Assembly: GCA_018433835.1 (NCBI GenBank) | Contig: JAHDQM010000002.1 | Span: forward strand, 38,952 to 102,951 | DNA: 64,000 nucleotides | Reading direction: 5' to 3' | From: Methanoculleus sp. | Lineage (GTDB): Archaea; Halobacteriota; Methanomicrobia; Methanomicrobiales; Methanoculleaceae | Shown: positions 1-8,767 of the stretch, one piece after another | Layout of the letters: every line of letters starts with the position of its first letter | Position numbering within the stretch: position 1 is the first letter of the stretch | Made by a program: the position numbers and the translations under genes | The notes under the pieces: model-generated | What the model saw: only the letters and a program-made list of their open reading frames with translations | Database searches by the model: none | Told to the model about the DNA's origin: nothing

Positions 1-429
1 CACCGCGGGCTGCTCCACTCGTTCGCGGGTGTCGGGCTGACAACCCTCGTCCTCTCCGGCTACCTTGCCCTCATCCTCACCTGGCTCGGGGGGGGTCTCA
101 CGCTCCTTCCGGCCTTCGGCTGCGCATTCTTTGCAGGGTGCGTCCTTCACCTCGTGGAGGACACCTGCACCCCGGCCGGCGTCGCCTGGCTCTACCCCTT
201 CTCCCGGCGGCGGATGGCGGGCCGCGTCCGGACGCAGGGGATCTTTGAGGTGCGCCCGGCAGCCTTCGCCATCGTGCTCGCGGCAGCGGCGGCCGGGATG
301 CTCGTCGCACCGTTCGTGACCGCCGCGTCACCGGAAGAACTCAGGCGCCTTGCACTCGTCGGCACTCCCACCCTCTGGCTGCTCTTCATGCTCGTCTCCC
401 GCGTCCGGCGCGAGCAGCGGGACCGGTGA
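1..429 (+). CDS. YdjM-like membrane-bound metal-dependent hydrolase, 5' end cut by window
   Basis: The frame is open from base 1, so the gene begins upstream of the window; 142 residues are visible. The partial protein starts with an HRGLLHS motif and has LHLVEDTCTPAGVAWLYPF about 50 residues later. This H-x5-S and D-x-C-T-x-x-G-V pairing is typical of the YdjM/DUF457 family of inner-membrane putative metal-dependent hydrolases. Two hydrophobic stretches surround the second motif, and another membrane segment (VRPAAFAIVLAAAAAGMLV) follows before a basic tail. The family's substrate is not established. The gene ends about 60 bp before thrC on the same strand, but thrC appears to have its own promoter. 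Confidence 0.7.
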   Translation, partial: HRGLLHSFAGVGLTTLVLSGYLALILTWLGGGLTLLPAFGCAFFAGCVLHLVEDTCTPAGVAWLYPFSRRRMAGRVRTQGIFEVRPAAFAIVLAAAAAGMLVAPFVTAASPEELRRLALVGTPTLWLLFMLVSRVRREQRDR

Positions 430-457
430 AGCGGCCGGTCCCGATCCTCTATACCAT

Positions 458-467
458 ATCTATACGT
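458..467 (+). promoter_or_regulatory. TATA box for thrC
   Basis: ATCTATACGT is centred about 28 nt before the ATG at 491. Archaeal transcription starts about 25-27 nt after the TATA box, so the thrC message would be leaderless or nearly so. No Shine-Dalgarno sequence precedes the ATG, which agrees. Confidence 0.45.
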
Positions 468-490
468 ATCCAGGCGATCAACGATTTTCT

Positions 491-1696
491 ATGTACCGTC
501 TCGTCTGCGTTCATTGTGGTTCAACCTACACACCGGACCAGATCATCTATACGTGCAACCGCTGCGGACACCTGCTGACCGTCGAATACGACCTGGACGG
601 CATCGACGTCTCCCGGGACGAATGGAACCGGCGTCCTCTCTCGGTCTGGCGCTACCGCGAGGTCCTCCCGGTCCGGGGCGAACCGGTTTCCCTCCAGGAA
701 GGGGGCACCCCGCTCTACCATCTAAAGAACATCGGCAAAGAACTGGGTCTCCCCGAACTCTACGCCAAACACGAGGGTATGAACCCGACCGGGTCGTTCA
801 AGGACCGCGGCATGACCGTGGGCGTCAGCATGGCCCTTGAACTCGGGATGTCGACCGTCGCCTGCGCTAGCACCGGGAACACCTCCGCAAGCCTCGCTGC
901 CTACGCGGCGAAGGGCGGCATCCCCTGCGTCGTCCTCCTGCCTGCGGGAAAGGTGGCCCTCGGGAAGGTCGCGCAGGCGCTGATGCACGGTGCGCGGGTC
1001 ATCTCCATCCGCGGCAACTTCGATAAAGCGCTCGAGATGGTACACGAGCTCTGCATCAGCCAGGGCCTCTATCTCTTAAACTCAGTCAACCCCTACCGCC
1101 TGGAGGGGCAGAAGACGATCGGGTTTGAGGCGATCGATCAGCTCGGCGGCGAGGTGCCCGACAGGATGGTCCTTCCGGTCGGAAACGCGGGCAACATCTC
1201 CGCGGTCTACAAGGGGCTCCGGGAGCTTGAGGCTCTCGGGTTCATCGACCGGCTGCCGATGATGACCGGCATCCAGGCGGCCGGCTCACAGCCGGTGGTG
1301 AGGGCGATAGAGCAGAACCTTGAGGTGCTGGTCCCGGAGTCCGCGCCCGAGACGGTTGCGACCGCAATAAGGATCGGCGCTCCGGTGAACGCAGAGAAGG
1401 CGCTCGTCGCCATCCGCGCGACCGGCGGGACGGCGGCGGCCGTGACCGACGAGGAGATCCTTGCCATGCAGCGGGATCTCGCGAGGAAAGAAGGCATCGG
1501 GGTCGAACCCGCCTCAGCAGCCTCGGTCGCCGGAATACGGAAACTTGCCGGACTCGGCCTGATCGATAAGGATGAGCGGATCGTCTGTGTGGTGACCGGT
1601 CATCTCTTAAAAGATCCCGAAACAGTTGTACGACAATGCGAGCCTCCCATAGAGATCGACGCGGACCTGCACTCGCTGCTCTCTGCCTTGCGCTGA
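491..1696 (+). CDS. thrC: Threonine synthase
   Basis: PLP-dependent enzyme converting O-phosphohomoserine to threonine, the last step of threonine biosynthesis, in the cytoplasm. The 401-residue protein has an N-terminal zinc-ribbon-like segment (CVHC at residues 6-9 and CNRC at 22-25) found in many archaeal threonine synthases. The PLP lysine lies in NPTGSFKDRGM (Lys about 104), and the SxGNTSAS phosphate-binding loop is near residue 125. The ATG at 491 is chosen because the conserved N-terminus begins there; the upstream in-frame codons show no conserved character and overlap the previous gene. The 3' end overlaps the next gene by 61 bp, so the two are probably co-transcribed. Confidence 0.93.
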   Translation: MYRLVCVHCGSTYTPDQIIYTCNRCGHLLTVEYDLDGIDVSRDEWNRRPLSVWRYREVLPVRGEPVSLQEGGTPLYHLKNIGKELGLPELYAKHEGMNPTGSFKDRGMTVGVSMALELGMSTVACASTGNTSASLAAYAAKGGIPCVVLLPAGKVALGKVAQALMHGARVISIRGNFDKALEMVHELCISQGLYLLNSVNPYRLEGQKTIGFEAIDQLGGEVPDRMVLPVGNAGNISAVYKGLRELEALGFIDRLPMMTGIQAAGSQPVVRAIEQNLEVLVPESAPETVATAIRIGAPVNAEKALVAIRATGGTAAAVTDEEILAMQRDLARKEGIGVEPASAASVAGIRKLAGLGLIDKDERIVCVVTGHLLKDPETVVRQCEPPIEIDADLHSLLSALR

Positions 1697-2250
1697 TACT
1701 GATCTGCGTCCCGGCGGCGGCCGAAGAGGCCGCCATCCGGGTGCTCCCCGGCGGCACCGCCTACGAGGCCTCTGTCCAGGTCACGGGGAGCGAGCACGCC
1801 TTCTGGACCCCGGGCCTGATGGGGGAGCGGATTCCGCTCCAGGTCGAGGACCTCAAGGTGCTCGGTCCCACGGGCCCGGTCGAGTACCAGGAGACAGGGG
1901 GGGGTGGCATAGCCTTCCCGGAAGGCAACTACACCATCACCTACCGGGCTCCCGTGAGAGACAACCGCCTTGTTGTGGCCTTCGATACGCCGTATACCGT
2001 AACCGTCGCTCTTCCCGAGGGGGTTGACGTCAGAAACCCGTTCATCGGCATGGTCAGCCCCGGCGGGGCCGTCTCATCCGGGCCGAACGGGACCGCGGAG
2101 GTTACCTGGGACAGGATAGCGGTTGCGGAAGTCCGCTTCTACACCCCGGACCGCGAGATCCTGCTCACCACGTTCGGCACCATATGGCTCGCGATCGCGC
2201 TTGTCCTGATCCTCCCCCTCCTCATCTCACGGAAGAGGGAAGGCGAATGA
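1636..2250 (+). CDS. DUF5803-like secreted/membrane-anchored protein
   Basis: The 204-residue protein has a basic N-terminus followed by a hydrophobic signal-like stretch (LAALCLALILICVPAAA). A beta-rich extracytoplasmic domain follows, then a C-terminal transmembrane helix (TIWLAIALVLILPLLIS) and a short basic cytoplasmic tail. The layout and sequence feel match the archaeal DUF5803 family, whose function is unknown. It begins 61 bp inside the end of thrC in another frame, and its stop overlaps the next start as ATGA, so the three genes look like one transcript. A role at the cell surface is inferred only from topology. Confidence 0.7.
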   Translation: MRASHRDRRGPALAALCLALILICVPAAAEEAAIRVLPGGTAYEASVQVTGSEHAFWTPGLMGERIPLQVEDLKVLGPTGPVEYQETGGGGIAFPEGNYTITYRAPVRDNRLVVAFDTPYTVTVALPEGVDVRNPFIGMVSPGGAVSSGPNGTAEVTWDRIAVAEVRFYTPDREILLTTFGTIWLAIALVLILPLLISRKREGE

Positions 2251-2822
2251 TCGAGATTGTCGCAGCATCGTTCCTGATCGGGTTCTCAGGGGCCGCCTCG
2301 CCCGGTCCCATGACCGCCTCGGTCCTCGGCCTCGGGTCACGGCAACCCGGGCGGTTCGTCGCGGGGCTCATCGCAGGGCACGGCATCCCCGAAGCAGTCA
2401 TGGTCGCAGCCATAGCCTGCGGTGTGCGCGACGTCCCGTATATCAACATAGTCGCCCTCCTCGGATCGGGCGTGCTCGCCGCGCTCGGCATCATGCAGTT
2501 TCTCCACGCAGGAGACCCCGTCGTCGTGAACGAGGAGACCCGGGTGCCGGTCGTCTTCGGGGTGGCCTGCACGCTCGGCAACCCCTACTGGTGGGTCTGG
2601 TGGCTCACTTTCGGCGTCGGATTCCTCGCGATTCACCCGTCGTTCGTCGAATTCTACGTCGGGCACATCGGTGCGGACATCGTCTGGCTCGGGCTCCTCG
2701 GCGTCGCGGTCTCACGCGGAGCGAACGTTCTCGGCCCCCATTACAAAAAAGTTGTGCAGGCGAGCGGACTCGCCATGGTCCTCTTCGGGCTGTACTTTAT
2801 TCTGACGATTCTTTCTTCTTGA
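2247..2822 (+). CDS. LysE-family transporter
   Basis: A 191-residue integral membrane protein with about six hydrophobic helices. The N-terminal [16 protein letters not shown] matches the G-x4-PGP signature of LysE/RhtB-type exporters, and the mid-protein NPYWWVWW matches the conserved NPK/NP region of that fold. The substrate cannot be read from sequence; relatives export amino acids or act as cation exporters. The ATG at 2247 overlaps the preceding TGA (ATGA), which indicates translational coupling. The last 26 bp overlap the convergent porB gene, leaving no intergenic terminator. Confidence 0.75.
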   Translation: MIEIVAASFLIGFSGAASPGPMTASVLGLGSRQPGRFVAGLIAGHGIPEAVMVAAIACGVRDVPYINIVALLGSGVLAALGIMQFLHAGDPVVVNEETRVPVVFGVACTLGNPYWWVWWLTFGVGFLAIHPSFVEFYVGHIGADIVWLGLLGVAVSRGANVLGPHYKKVVQASGLAMVLFGLYFILTILSS

Positions 2823-3705
2823 TGTCGATGCCGAACCGCTCCGCGTTGGCATCGGCGACCGCCTGGATATTCGCGATCACAGCATCCTGCCGGGCGGGTT
2901 TGAAGAGGTGCCGGAAGCGCTTCTGCTTCGCGAGGTACTCCTCGACGGGCTTGCGCCTCACCTTCTTCGCCTTCTCCACCACACCGTCGACCATCTCGTA
3001 GTTCACCCAGAGACCGGTCTCGATGGCGAGTTTGGCCATGGCGAGCGTCTCGCCGGACTCAAAGCCCCACCCCGTGCAGCAGGGGGTGTGCACCTGGATG
3101 TAGCAGGGTCCGGGGGTGTTGATGGCCCGCTCAACCTTCTGCATGAAGTCGTTCGGATAGGCGATCGAGGCGGTCGCGACGTACGGCGCACCGTGAGCCG
3201 CAAGGATCGCGGGCATGTCCTTCTTTTTGTGCATGTTTCCAGGCGAGCACGATCCCGCCGGGCTCGTCGTGGTGCTCGCGCCGTACGGCGTCGCGCCCGA
3301 CCGCTGGATGCCCGTGTTCATGTAGGCCTCGTTGTCGTAGCAGATGTAGGTGATGTCGTGGCCCCGCTCGAAGGCGCCGCTGATGCAGAGCACCCCGATA
3401 TCGAACGTGGCTCCGTCGCCGCAGACGCAGAGGACCTTCTCGCTGCGTCCCTGCCTCTTCAGCGACGCCTCAATGCCGGAGGCAACCGCCGCAGCGTTCT
3501 CGAAGAGCGAGTGGATCCAGGGTACCCCCCACGCAGTCTCCGGGTAGGGCGTGGAGAAGACCTCCATGCACCCCGTCGAGGCTACCAGGATCGCGTTCTT
3601 TCCGGTCGCCTTGAGGAGGAGCCGGGCCGCAAGCGCCGGACCGCACCCTCCGCATGCCCGGTGTCCGGCCGAGAAGAGCTCGCATCCCCCTTCTACCTCA
3701 GCCAT
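2797..3705 (-). CDS. porB: Pyruvate:ferredoxin oxidoreductase, beta subunit
   Basis: The thiamine-diphosphate-binding catalytic subunit of pyruvate synthase. It reversibly carboxylates acetyl-CoA with reduced ferredoxin to make pyruvate, the main carbon assimilation entry in methanogens. The 302 residues include [13 protein letters not shown] (cluster cysteines about 18 and 21), a third cysteine in [16 protein letters not shown] (about 46), the TPP motif beginning GDGATFDIG (about 96) and ending near NEAYMNTG, and the fourth cysteine in [10 protein letters not shown]. These spacings fit PorB rather than 2-oxoglutarate oxidoreductase. The ATG follows the porA TGA directly. It is the last gene of porC-porD-porA-porB. 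Confidence 0.93.
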   Translation of the reverse strand: MAEVEGGCELFSAGHRACGGCGPALAARLLLKATGKNAILVASTGCMEVFSTPYPETAWGVPWIHSLFENAAAVASGIEASLKRQGRSEKVLCVCGDGATFDIGVLCISGAFERGHDITYICYDNEAYMNTGIQRSGATPYGASTTTSPAGSCSPGNMHKKKDMPAILAAHGAPYVATASIAYPNDFMQKVERAINTPGPCYIQVHTPCCTGWGFESGETLAMAKLAIETGLWVNYEMVDGVVEKAKKVRRKPVEEYLAKQKRFRHLFKPARQDAVIANIQAVADANAERFGIDIKKKESSE

Positions 3706-4860
3706 TCAGAGCACCTCCGTCCGTAATCCATAGAATAGATCTCCTTTCCCCTTCTCGGCGAGGTCGACGACCGCGGCGATATCCCTCTTCCTCACGTCGC
3801 GCCCACCGAGAGCGATGATATAGTCGTATACGGCCGCACCGGAACCGTAGAGTGCCGATTTTACCTCGGTGCCGACCGCTCCGCCGTTGCCGAGCGAGAT
3901 GTTCTTGTCGAGCACCGCCACCGTCGAGACGCCTTTGAGCGCATCCGCGATCTCCTGGGCCGGGAACGGCCGGTAGGTCCGGATCTTCAAGAGCCCCACC
4001 TTCCGGCCGTGCTCGCGCATTTCATCGATGGCGTCCTTTGCGGTGCCGCAGATGGAGCCCATGGCGACGAGCGCGGTATCGGCGTCATCGAGGCGGTAGC
4101 CCTCGACGAGCGCGGAGTAGTCCCTGCCGAACAGTTCGCCGAACTCGCGCCCGGCCTTGATGAACGCCTGTTTGGCACGCTGCATCGCCCGATCGACCTC
4201 GTACCGGAACTCCGTGTAGTACTCGGGCGTCGCGTACATCCCCATGCTCAGCGGATTTGCGGCGTCCAGCCGCTGGTACGGCGTAAAAGCGGGCAGGTAG
4301 GCGTCCACCTCCTCCTGGGTGAGGAGGGTAACCGGCTCGAAGGTGTGCGTGAGGATGAACCCGTCGAAGCAGACGAACGCCGGAAGGAGGATGTCGTGGT
4401 CTTCGCAGACACGGTACGCGATCACGTGCAGATCGGCAGCCTCCTGGTTGTCCTCTGCGTAGAACTGCAGCCACCCGGAGTCGCGCAGGGATATCGAGTC
4501 CTGCTGGTCGTTCCAGATCGAGAGCGGCGCACCGAGAGAGCGGTTTGCAATCGTCATCACGATCGGCTGGCGCATCCCCGTCGCGTTGAAGCAGACCTCG
4601 AACATCAGGGCGAGGCCCTGGGACGTCGTTGCCGAGTAGACCCGGGAACCCGCCGCACTCGCACCTAAGCAGGCGGAAAGGGCCGAAAACTCACTCTCGA
4701 CCGTGATATACTCGGCATCGATCTCGCAGTTCGCCACCATCTGGGCGAGGTCTTCGACGATGTGCGTCTGCGGCGTGATGGGATAGGCTGCAATGACCTG
4801 CGGGCGGCAGCGTTTTACGATCTCAGCCACCGCATGCGACCCTTCCATAAATTCCAGCAT
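3706..4860 (-). CDS. porA: Pyruvate:ferredoxin oxidoreductase, alpha subunit
   Basis: The alpha subunit supplies the pyrimidine side of the TPP site and part of the CoA site. The 384-residue protein starts MLEFMEGSHAVAEIV, followed by AAYPITPQTHIVEDLA, the conserved YPITP motif of this family. The transketolase C-terminal-like domain (RTYRPFPAQEIADAL) lies near residue 280. The ATG at 4860 is preferred because the upstream in-frame residues are an antisense-like reading of porD. The start overlaps the porD stop by one base (TAATG), indicating coupling. Confidence 0.93.
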   Translation of the reverse strand: MLEFMEGSHAVAEIVKRCRPQVIAAYPITPQTHIVEDLAQMVANCEIDAEYITVESEFSALSACLGASAAGSRVYSATTSQGLALMFEVCFNATGMRQPIVMTIANRSLGAPLSIWNDQQDSISLRDSGWLQFYAEDNQEAADLHVIAYRVCEDHDILLPAFVCFDGFILTHTFEPVTLLTQEEVDAYLPAFTPYQRLDAANPLSMGMYATPEYYTEFRYEVDRAMQRAKQAFIKAGREFGELFGRDYSALVEGYRLDDADTALVAMGSICGTAKDAIDEMREHGRKVGLLKIRTYRPFPAQEIADALKGVSTVAVLDKNISLGNGGAVGTEVKSALYGSGAAVYDYIIALGGRDVRKRDIAAVVDLAEKGKGDLFYGLRTEVL

Positions 4861-5120
4861 TATTTCTCCTCCTTCTCCATCCGGATGCCCTTCTTCGGGC
4901 AGATCTCCACGCAGAGCCCGCAGCCCTTGCAGTAGTCGAGGTCGGGCTCGAACGTGCCCTCCTCCGTCTCGCGGACGCACCCTTCCGGACATACCAGGGC
5001 GCACATGCCGCATTTCGTGCACTTCTCAGGCTCGAAGACCGGCTTGAAGACACGCCAGGCGCCTGTCTTATTCTCGAGAGCCCTGCCCGGAGTCGCAGCG
5101 CAGCCGACCCGTAGCGCCAT
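4860..5120 (-). CDS. porD: Pyruvate:ferredoxin oxidoreductase, delta subunit (2x[4Fe-4S] ferredoxin)
   Basis: An 86-residue ferredoxin-like subunit that passes electrons from the TPP site to external ferredoxin. Two classical cluster motifs are visible: CTKCGMCALVCPEG and CKGCGLCVEICPKK. The N-terminal stretch with TGAWRVFKPVFEPEKC is typical of PorD. It sits between porC and porA with one-base TAATG overlaps on both sides, so the four subunits should be made in fixed proportion. Confidence 0.93.
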   Translation of the reverse strand: MALRVGCAATPGRALENKTGAWRVFKPVFEPEKCTKCGMCALVCPEGCVRETEEGTFEPDLDYCKGCGLCVEICPKKGIRMEKEEK

Positions 5121-5665
5121 TATACGGCACCTCCGATCTGGTGGTACGCGCGCTCTGCTGCCTTGACGTTTCTGTCGGCCATGCTTCCGGAGAACCGGCT
5201 CCGCAGCGCATGCTCGAGCGGCTCCAGCTTGATCTCGCCGGTGGCTGCGGCGAATGCGCCCATCAGGGTTGTATTGGTGATGGGCACACCAAGTTCTTCG
5301 AGCGCGATGGTGGTCGCATCGATGGTGTAGACCTTGACGCCCTCCGGCACCCGGGGATCGAAGTCGGGTTTCTCGGTATTGACGATGGCGATGCCGCCTT
5401 CTTTCATGCCCATAAAGACATCCACATCCCCGATCAGGGTCGGGTCCTGCACGATGATGTAGTCCGGCTCGTATATCTGGCTGCGCAGCCGGATTTTTTC
5501 ATCGCTGAAGCGGACAAACGCCTGAACAGGGGCGCCCCGCCGCTCCACGCCGAAGGCCGGGAATGCCTGGGCATACACGCCGCCCTCAAATGCCGCGAAA
5601 GCAATGAGTTCGGCAGCGGTCACGGAACCCTGGCCACCTCTGCCATGAATGCGTAACTCTCTCAA
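5120..5665 (-). CDS. porC: Pyruvate:ferredoxin oxidoreductase, gamma subunit
   Basis: 181 residues with the family signature HGRGGQGSVTAAELIA at residues 7-22 and VERRGAPVQAF near residue 40, typical of the gamma subunit. The first codon is TTG at 5665-5663. This start is supported by an upstream GGGGG about 7 nt away and by the conserved N-terminus beginning right there; no ATG fits. First gene of the por operon, behind an AT-rich promoter. Confidence 0.92.
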   Translation of the reverse strand: MRELRIHGRGGQGSVTAAELIAFAAFEGGVYAQAFPAFGVERRGAPVQAFVRFSDEKIRLRSQIYEPDYIIVQDPTLIGDVDVFMGMKEGGIAIVNTEKPDFDPRVPEGVKVYTIDATTIALEELGVPITNTTLMGAFAAATGEIKLEPLEHALRSRFSGSMADRNVKAAERAYHQIGGAV

Positions 5666-5696
5666 ACAAAAACCCCCTTTAAATCTTAATGATTAA

Positions 5697-5706
5697 TAAT
5701 ATAAAT
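5697..5706 (-). promoter_or_regulatory. Promoter of the porCDAB operon
   Basis: On the minus strand ATTTATATTA lies in a marked AT-rich island (about 5678-5710) between hxlB and porC. A start about 27 nt downstream would give a leader of some 10 nt carrying the GGGGG ribosome-binding site before the TTG codon. Confidence 0.5.
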
Positions 5707-5803
5707 ACTCCGGCACCCTACAAGACCCCGGAGTCACGGGCGTGCCGGAACACCTGTTGCCCGCGAGACAACATAATTTTTGCCGGTGCCGGGTTGCCCC
5801 CGC

Positions 5804-6421
5804 CTACTGGACGTTCGCAAGCCGGCTCCTGAGCTCCTCGGGGGTGCAGTGCCGCACCTCCATCAGGGCGGAGACGACCGCGTCGGAGAAGACCAGCGCC
5901 GCGGTCTCGAAAAGGGTCCCGAGAGGAGCGAAAGACCCGGAGATCGACCGGTACTGCCCGGTGAGCTGGCGGATCTCGAAGTCGCGCGGGATATCCGCAT
6001 CCTTGAGCCGGTTGTTCCCGATCTCGACGATGCAATCGGCCATGCGCCCGATATGCGAATCGGACGTCGATGTGACGAGGCAGATCTTCCCTCCGATCTC
6101 CCGGGCGGTCTCGCACGCGTCCACGACGGATTGGGTCTCTCCAGAGCCCGAGAACGCGACAAGCACGTCGTCAGGCCCGAACGCGGGCGTGATCGTCTCA
6201 CCGATGACGTAACTCTCAAACCCAAGATGCATCAGCCGCTGGGCAAATGCCCGTGCGACAAGGCCCGATCGCCCGGCACCGGCCAGATAGATCCGTTTTG
6301 CGCTGAGGATCTCATCGAGAAACTGGCCCGCGCTCTCGAGGTCCATGGCACGTGTCGTCTCTTCGAGACGCGACGTCATCAGGAGCATGAGATCGGCGAT
6401 ACTGGGACAGTCCGACTGCAT
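5804..6421 (-). CDS. hxlB: 6-phospho-3-hexuloisomerase (SIS domain)
   Basis: A 205-residue single SIS-domain protein. Visible motifs are YLAGAGRSGLVARAFAQRL and AFSGSGETQSVVDAC (the SGSGET sugar-phosphate loop), and LGTLFETAALVFSDAV near the end, the usual HxlB/PHI pattern. The enzyme interconverts 3-hexulose-6-phosphate and fructose-6-phosphate. In archaea it works with hexulose-phosphate synthase in ribose-5-phosphate formation or formaldehyde fixation. No hexulose-phosphate synthase gene is adjacent. The ATG at 6421 has GGAGGG about 9 nt upstream and a TTTTATG-like TATA element about 50 nt upstream. Confidence 0.88.
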   Translation of the reverse strand: MQSDCPSIADLMLLMTSRLEETTRAMDLESAGQFLDEILSAKRIYLAGAGRSGLVARAFAQRLMHLGFESYVIGETITPAFGPDDVLVAFSGSGETQSVVDACETAREIGGKICLVTSTSDSHIGRMADCIVEIGNNRLKDADIPRDFEIRQLTGQYRSISGSFAPLGTLFETAALVFSDAVVSALMEVRHCTPEELRSRLANVQ

Positions 6422-6521
6422 GTTTCCGGTCCCTCCTCTTTTGAATTCACTATACTACCCGGCACAACATAAAAGAGTATGAAACCGAAGGGCGCGTCCT
6501 GCCGGTTTGCCCGGGTAAGGG

Positions 6522-7394
6522 CTACCGCTCCACTGCGAGCCCGAGGATCCCGGTTGCTCCCGAGAAGACATCGCGGGCGATCCTGGCAAGTCCCCGGGCG
6601 GCGCACCACTCGTCGTAGACGTCGACCTTCCGGGTGAGGAGCGACTCCACCCCCGGTGCGATGGCGGGCGCCATGGAACCGGCGAGGGCGACCTTCGCGC
6701 CGGGGCTTATAAGAAGCATCGCGGCGCATTCCATCGCGGCAAACATGGCCATCGTCCCCACCCTGAGTTCGGGAGGCACCGTATAGTTCAAACCCGCGTG
6801 GAGGAAGGCGTCGTTCGCCGTGGATTCGCCCCGGTCGATCCGGCGGATGGCGTCCACGTCGAGAGCGCCGTGCCGGGTGCCGGGAGCGAAGATGCAGGCG
6901 TCGAACGCGCCGGTGATCCGGCCGCCGGTCACGAGGAGGGTGACGGTGTTCGAGCTCGCGTCGCAGACCACGACGTCGTTCCCGAGGTCGTGCACGACCT
7001 CGTACAGGATCCCGATCTTCTCGGGGCTCGCCTGGTGGGAGTAGGCCTTGAACCGCGGATCGGTCGGGGATCCGCGGTGCAGCCCGGGGACCACGACGGC
7101 GGGGATCCCGCTCTCTTTAATCTCGTCGTAGACCCGGGTGCCGCCGCCAATGTGCTTGCCGGCACCCTCCCGGGAGATGACGCCGCGGTTTTCGACCTTC
7201 CCGATATCGGTTACGGCCGAGATGCCGTCGCCCATCGAGTAGCAGACGGCAATACCCTCGACCTCGTCGAGAGGGGAGAGGCGGGCGAGATCACCGGCCG
7301 AGAAGTGCCTGGCCTCTTCACGGGAGATCTTGAACTCCTCTTTGCCGGTGGAGAAGCGCATCGCAGTAGTGCCGTGGTCGACGCCGATGAACAT
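6522..7394 (-). CDS. Methanogenesis marker protein 12 (DUF1464 family)
   Basis: 290 residues starting MFIGVDHGTTAMRF, a phosphate-1-like motif of the ASKHA (sugar kinase/Hsp70/actin) ATPase fold. Further glycine-rich motifs are VVVCDASSNTVTLLVTGG and ALAGSMAPAIAPGVE. This is the pattern of the methanogen-restricted DUF1464/marker 12 family, whose biochemical role is unknown. The ATG at 7394 is chosen because the ASKHA motif begins there; the longer frame only adds 17 unconserved residues. Confidence 0.85.
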   Translation of the reverse strand: MFIGVDHGTTAMRFSTGKEEFKISREEARHFSAGDLARLSPLDEVEGIAVCYSMGDGISAVTDIGKVENRGVISREGAGKHIGGGTRVYDEIKESGIPAVVVPGLHRGSPTDPRFKAYSHQASPEKIGILYEVVHDLGNDVVVCDASSNTVTLLVTGGRITGAFDACIFAPGTRHGALDVDAIRRIDRGESTANDAFLHAGLNYTVPPELRVGTMAMFAAMECAAMLLISPGAKVALAGSMAPAIAPGVESLLTRKVDVYDEWCAARGLARIARDVFSGATGILGLAVER

Positions 7395-7460
7395 GATATA
7401 TCTCGTTGCACCCTCGTGAGGAAGTAAGTTTTCGGATCGCCCCATAAGAGGAGACGGGAA

Positions 7461-8333
7461 TCAGGCCACGCTGCCCTGATAGCGCCTCTTCGTGTATTCC
7501 ACCGCGCCGACGACGGCGAGGCCCACAAGGAAGAAGAGCCAGCCGCCGGCCACCATATCCCCGGCCTCAGCCCCCTTCTCCCAGAGCATCCTCGCCGAGC
7601 CGAGCATCAGCCCGGTGAGCAGGGCGAGCATCGCCCCGTGGTAGGTCGCGAGGAGGTACTTGAGGGCTTTCGTGAAGAGAAGGAGCCCCGCAACTCCGCC
7701 GGCGACGTAGGCGAAGATCTCGGGGAGAGAGAGGGCCCGGAGCGCTTCAAGCATGAACTCGTACTGGTTGAGGACGAGGGTTATGTAGGCGCCCGATACC
7801 CCGGGGAGGATCATGGCGCAGAGCGCCGCCATCCCGGTGAGGAAGAGGACCGGCAGAGAGTGGCCGACATCGAGGTGCCCGAGGCCTCCAATGAGATACC
7901 CGGCACCGGTTCCGACGGCGAGGTAGGCAACGGTGGCCGCGCCCGGGGAGCGGATCTCAAGGAATATGGCGACCGCAGAGGCGATGATGAGGCCGAGAAA
8001 GAAGGAGTAGGTCTCCACCGCGTGGTAGGTAAGGAGGGAGAGGATCACCCGGGACATCAGAAGGAAGGCGGTGCCGATACCGGCAAGGAGGACGACGAGG
8101 AACGGGATATCGATCTTCTCGAGGTCCGTCCGGAGAGACCCGAAGTCGCCCCTCGCGAGGTGTTTTGCCGAGGCAGGGTCGACACTGCCGATAGCCCCGA
8201 CCAGCCGCTCGTAGATCCCGGTGATGAGGGCGATCGTCCCTCCCGAGACGCCGGGGACTATGTCGCAGGCCCCCATCGCGAGACCGCGCAGGTAAATCCC
8301 GGCGTTTTCCCGCGCATCCGGACGCCGGCTCAT
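7461..8333 (-). CDS. DUF368 polyprenyl-phosphate transporter-like membrane protein
   Basis: 290 residues with about eight to nine membrane helices. Two internal motifs repeat in inverted-topology style: GACDIVPGVSGGTIALITGIY near residue 20 and ALCAMILPGVSGAYITLVL near residue 165. The doubled PGVSG signature defines DUF368. Bacterial members (PopT) recycle undecaprenyl phosphate across the membrane; in an archaeon the expected substrate would be dolichyl phosphate, which is inference. Its position near epimerase and glycosyltransferase genes fits lipid-carrier recycling. The ATG at 8333 starts just before the conserved region. Confidence 0.85.
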   Translation of the reverse strand: MSRRPDARENAGIYLRGLAMGACDIVPGVSGGTIALITGIYERLVGAIGSVDPASAKHLARGDFGSLRTDLEKIDIPFLVVLLAGIGTAFLLMSRVILSLLTYHAVETYSFFLGLIIASAVAIFLEIRSPGAATVAYLAVGTGAGYLIGGLGHLDVGHSLPVLFLTGMAALCAMILPGVSGAYITLVLNQYEFMLEALRALSLPEIFAYVAGGVAGLLLFTKALKYLLATYHGAMLALLTGLMLGSARMLWEKGAEAGDMVAGGWLFFLVGLAVVGAVEYTKRRYQGSVA

Positions 8334-8767
8334 GGCCCGGCTCCGTGAAAGGTATCGATGAACACGGCAACCCGGCTCTGCAGGCGGATCGTATGGTCGC
8401 CGGGCCGGACGAGTGGCGACGCGAGTACAGGAGATTCCTGCAGGTAGACGGGGGCCGGAGATCCGCCGGTCCTGCAACAGGTGTGTGCCTCTCTCAATCG
8501 GACAACTCCTTGTGATTCTTCATATGTTGGAGACGGTCATGTAAAATATGCCCCGATCGGAACTACCGGATCGTGGAATGAACCGTGTGCGGGCATTAAC
8601 CTTTCCCCGTGCCGCCGCATCGCCGCTCTCCCGGGGGCAACCTGGGAGCAACTCCGGCAAAGACTCATAACGGGCCGTCCCGAAATCCTCCGCTCGTGCC
8701 AGATGAAGGGGGCTTTTCCCCGCTCCACCCAGAAGTAAATCCTATAGCGTGAGAGGGTCATTACTCT
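8334..8767. other. Divergent intergenic region, no gene seen
   Basis: 434 bp between the start of the DUF368 gene (minus) and the epimerase (plus). Short frames on both strands have no recognisable content. AT-richer patches around 8500-8545 and 8731-8745 may hold promoters for the two divergent genes. No repeats or RNA structure stood out. Confidence 0.4.

Noticed and set aside
2797..3705. Beta subunit considered as 2-oxoglutarate oxidoreductase (KorB)
   Set aside because: [16 protein letters not shown] and [10 protein letters not shown], plus the gamma-delta-alpha-beta gene order with a separate ferredoxin subunit, match pyruvate synthase better.
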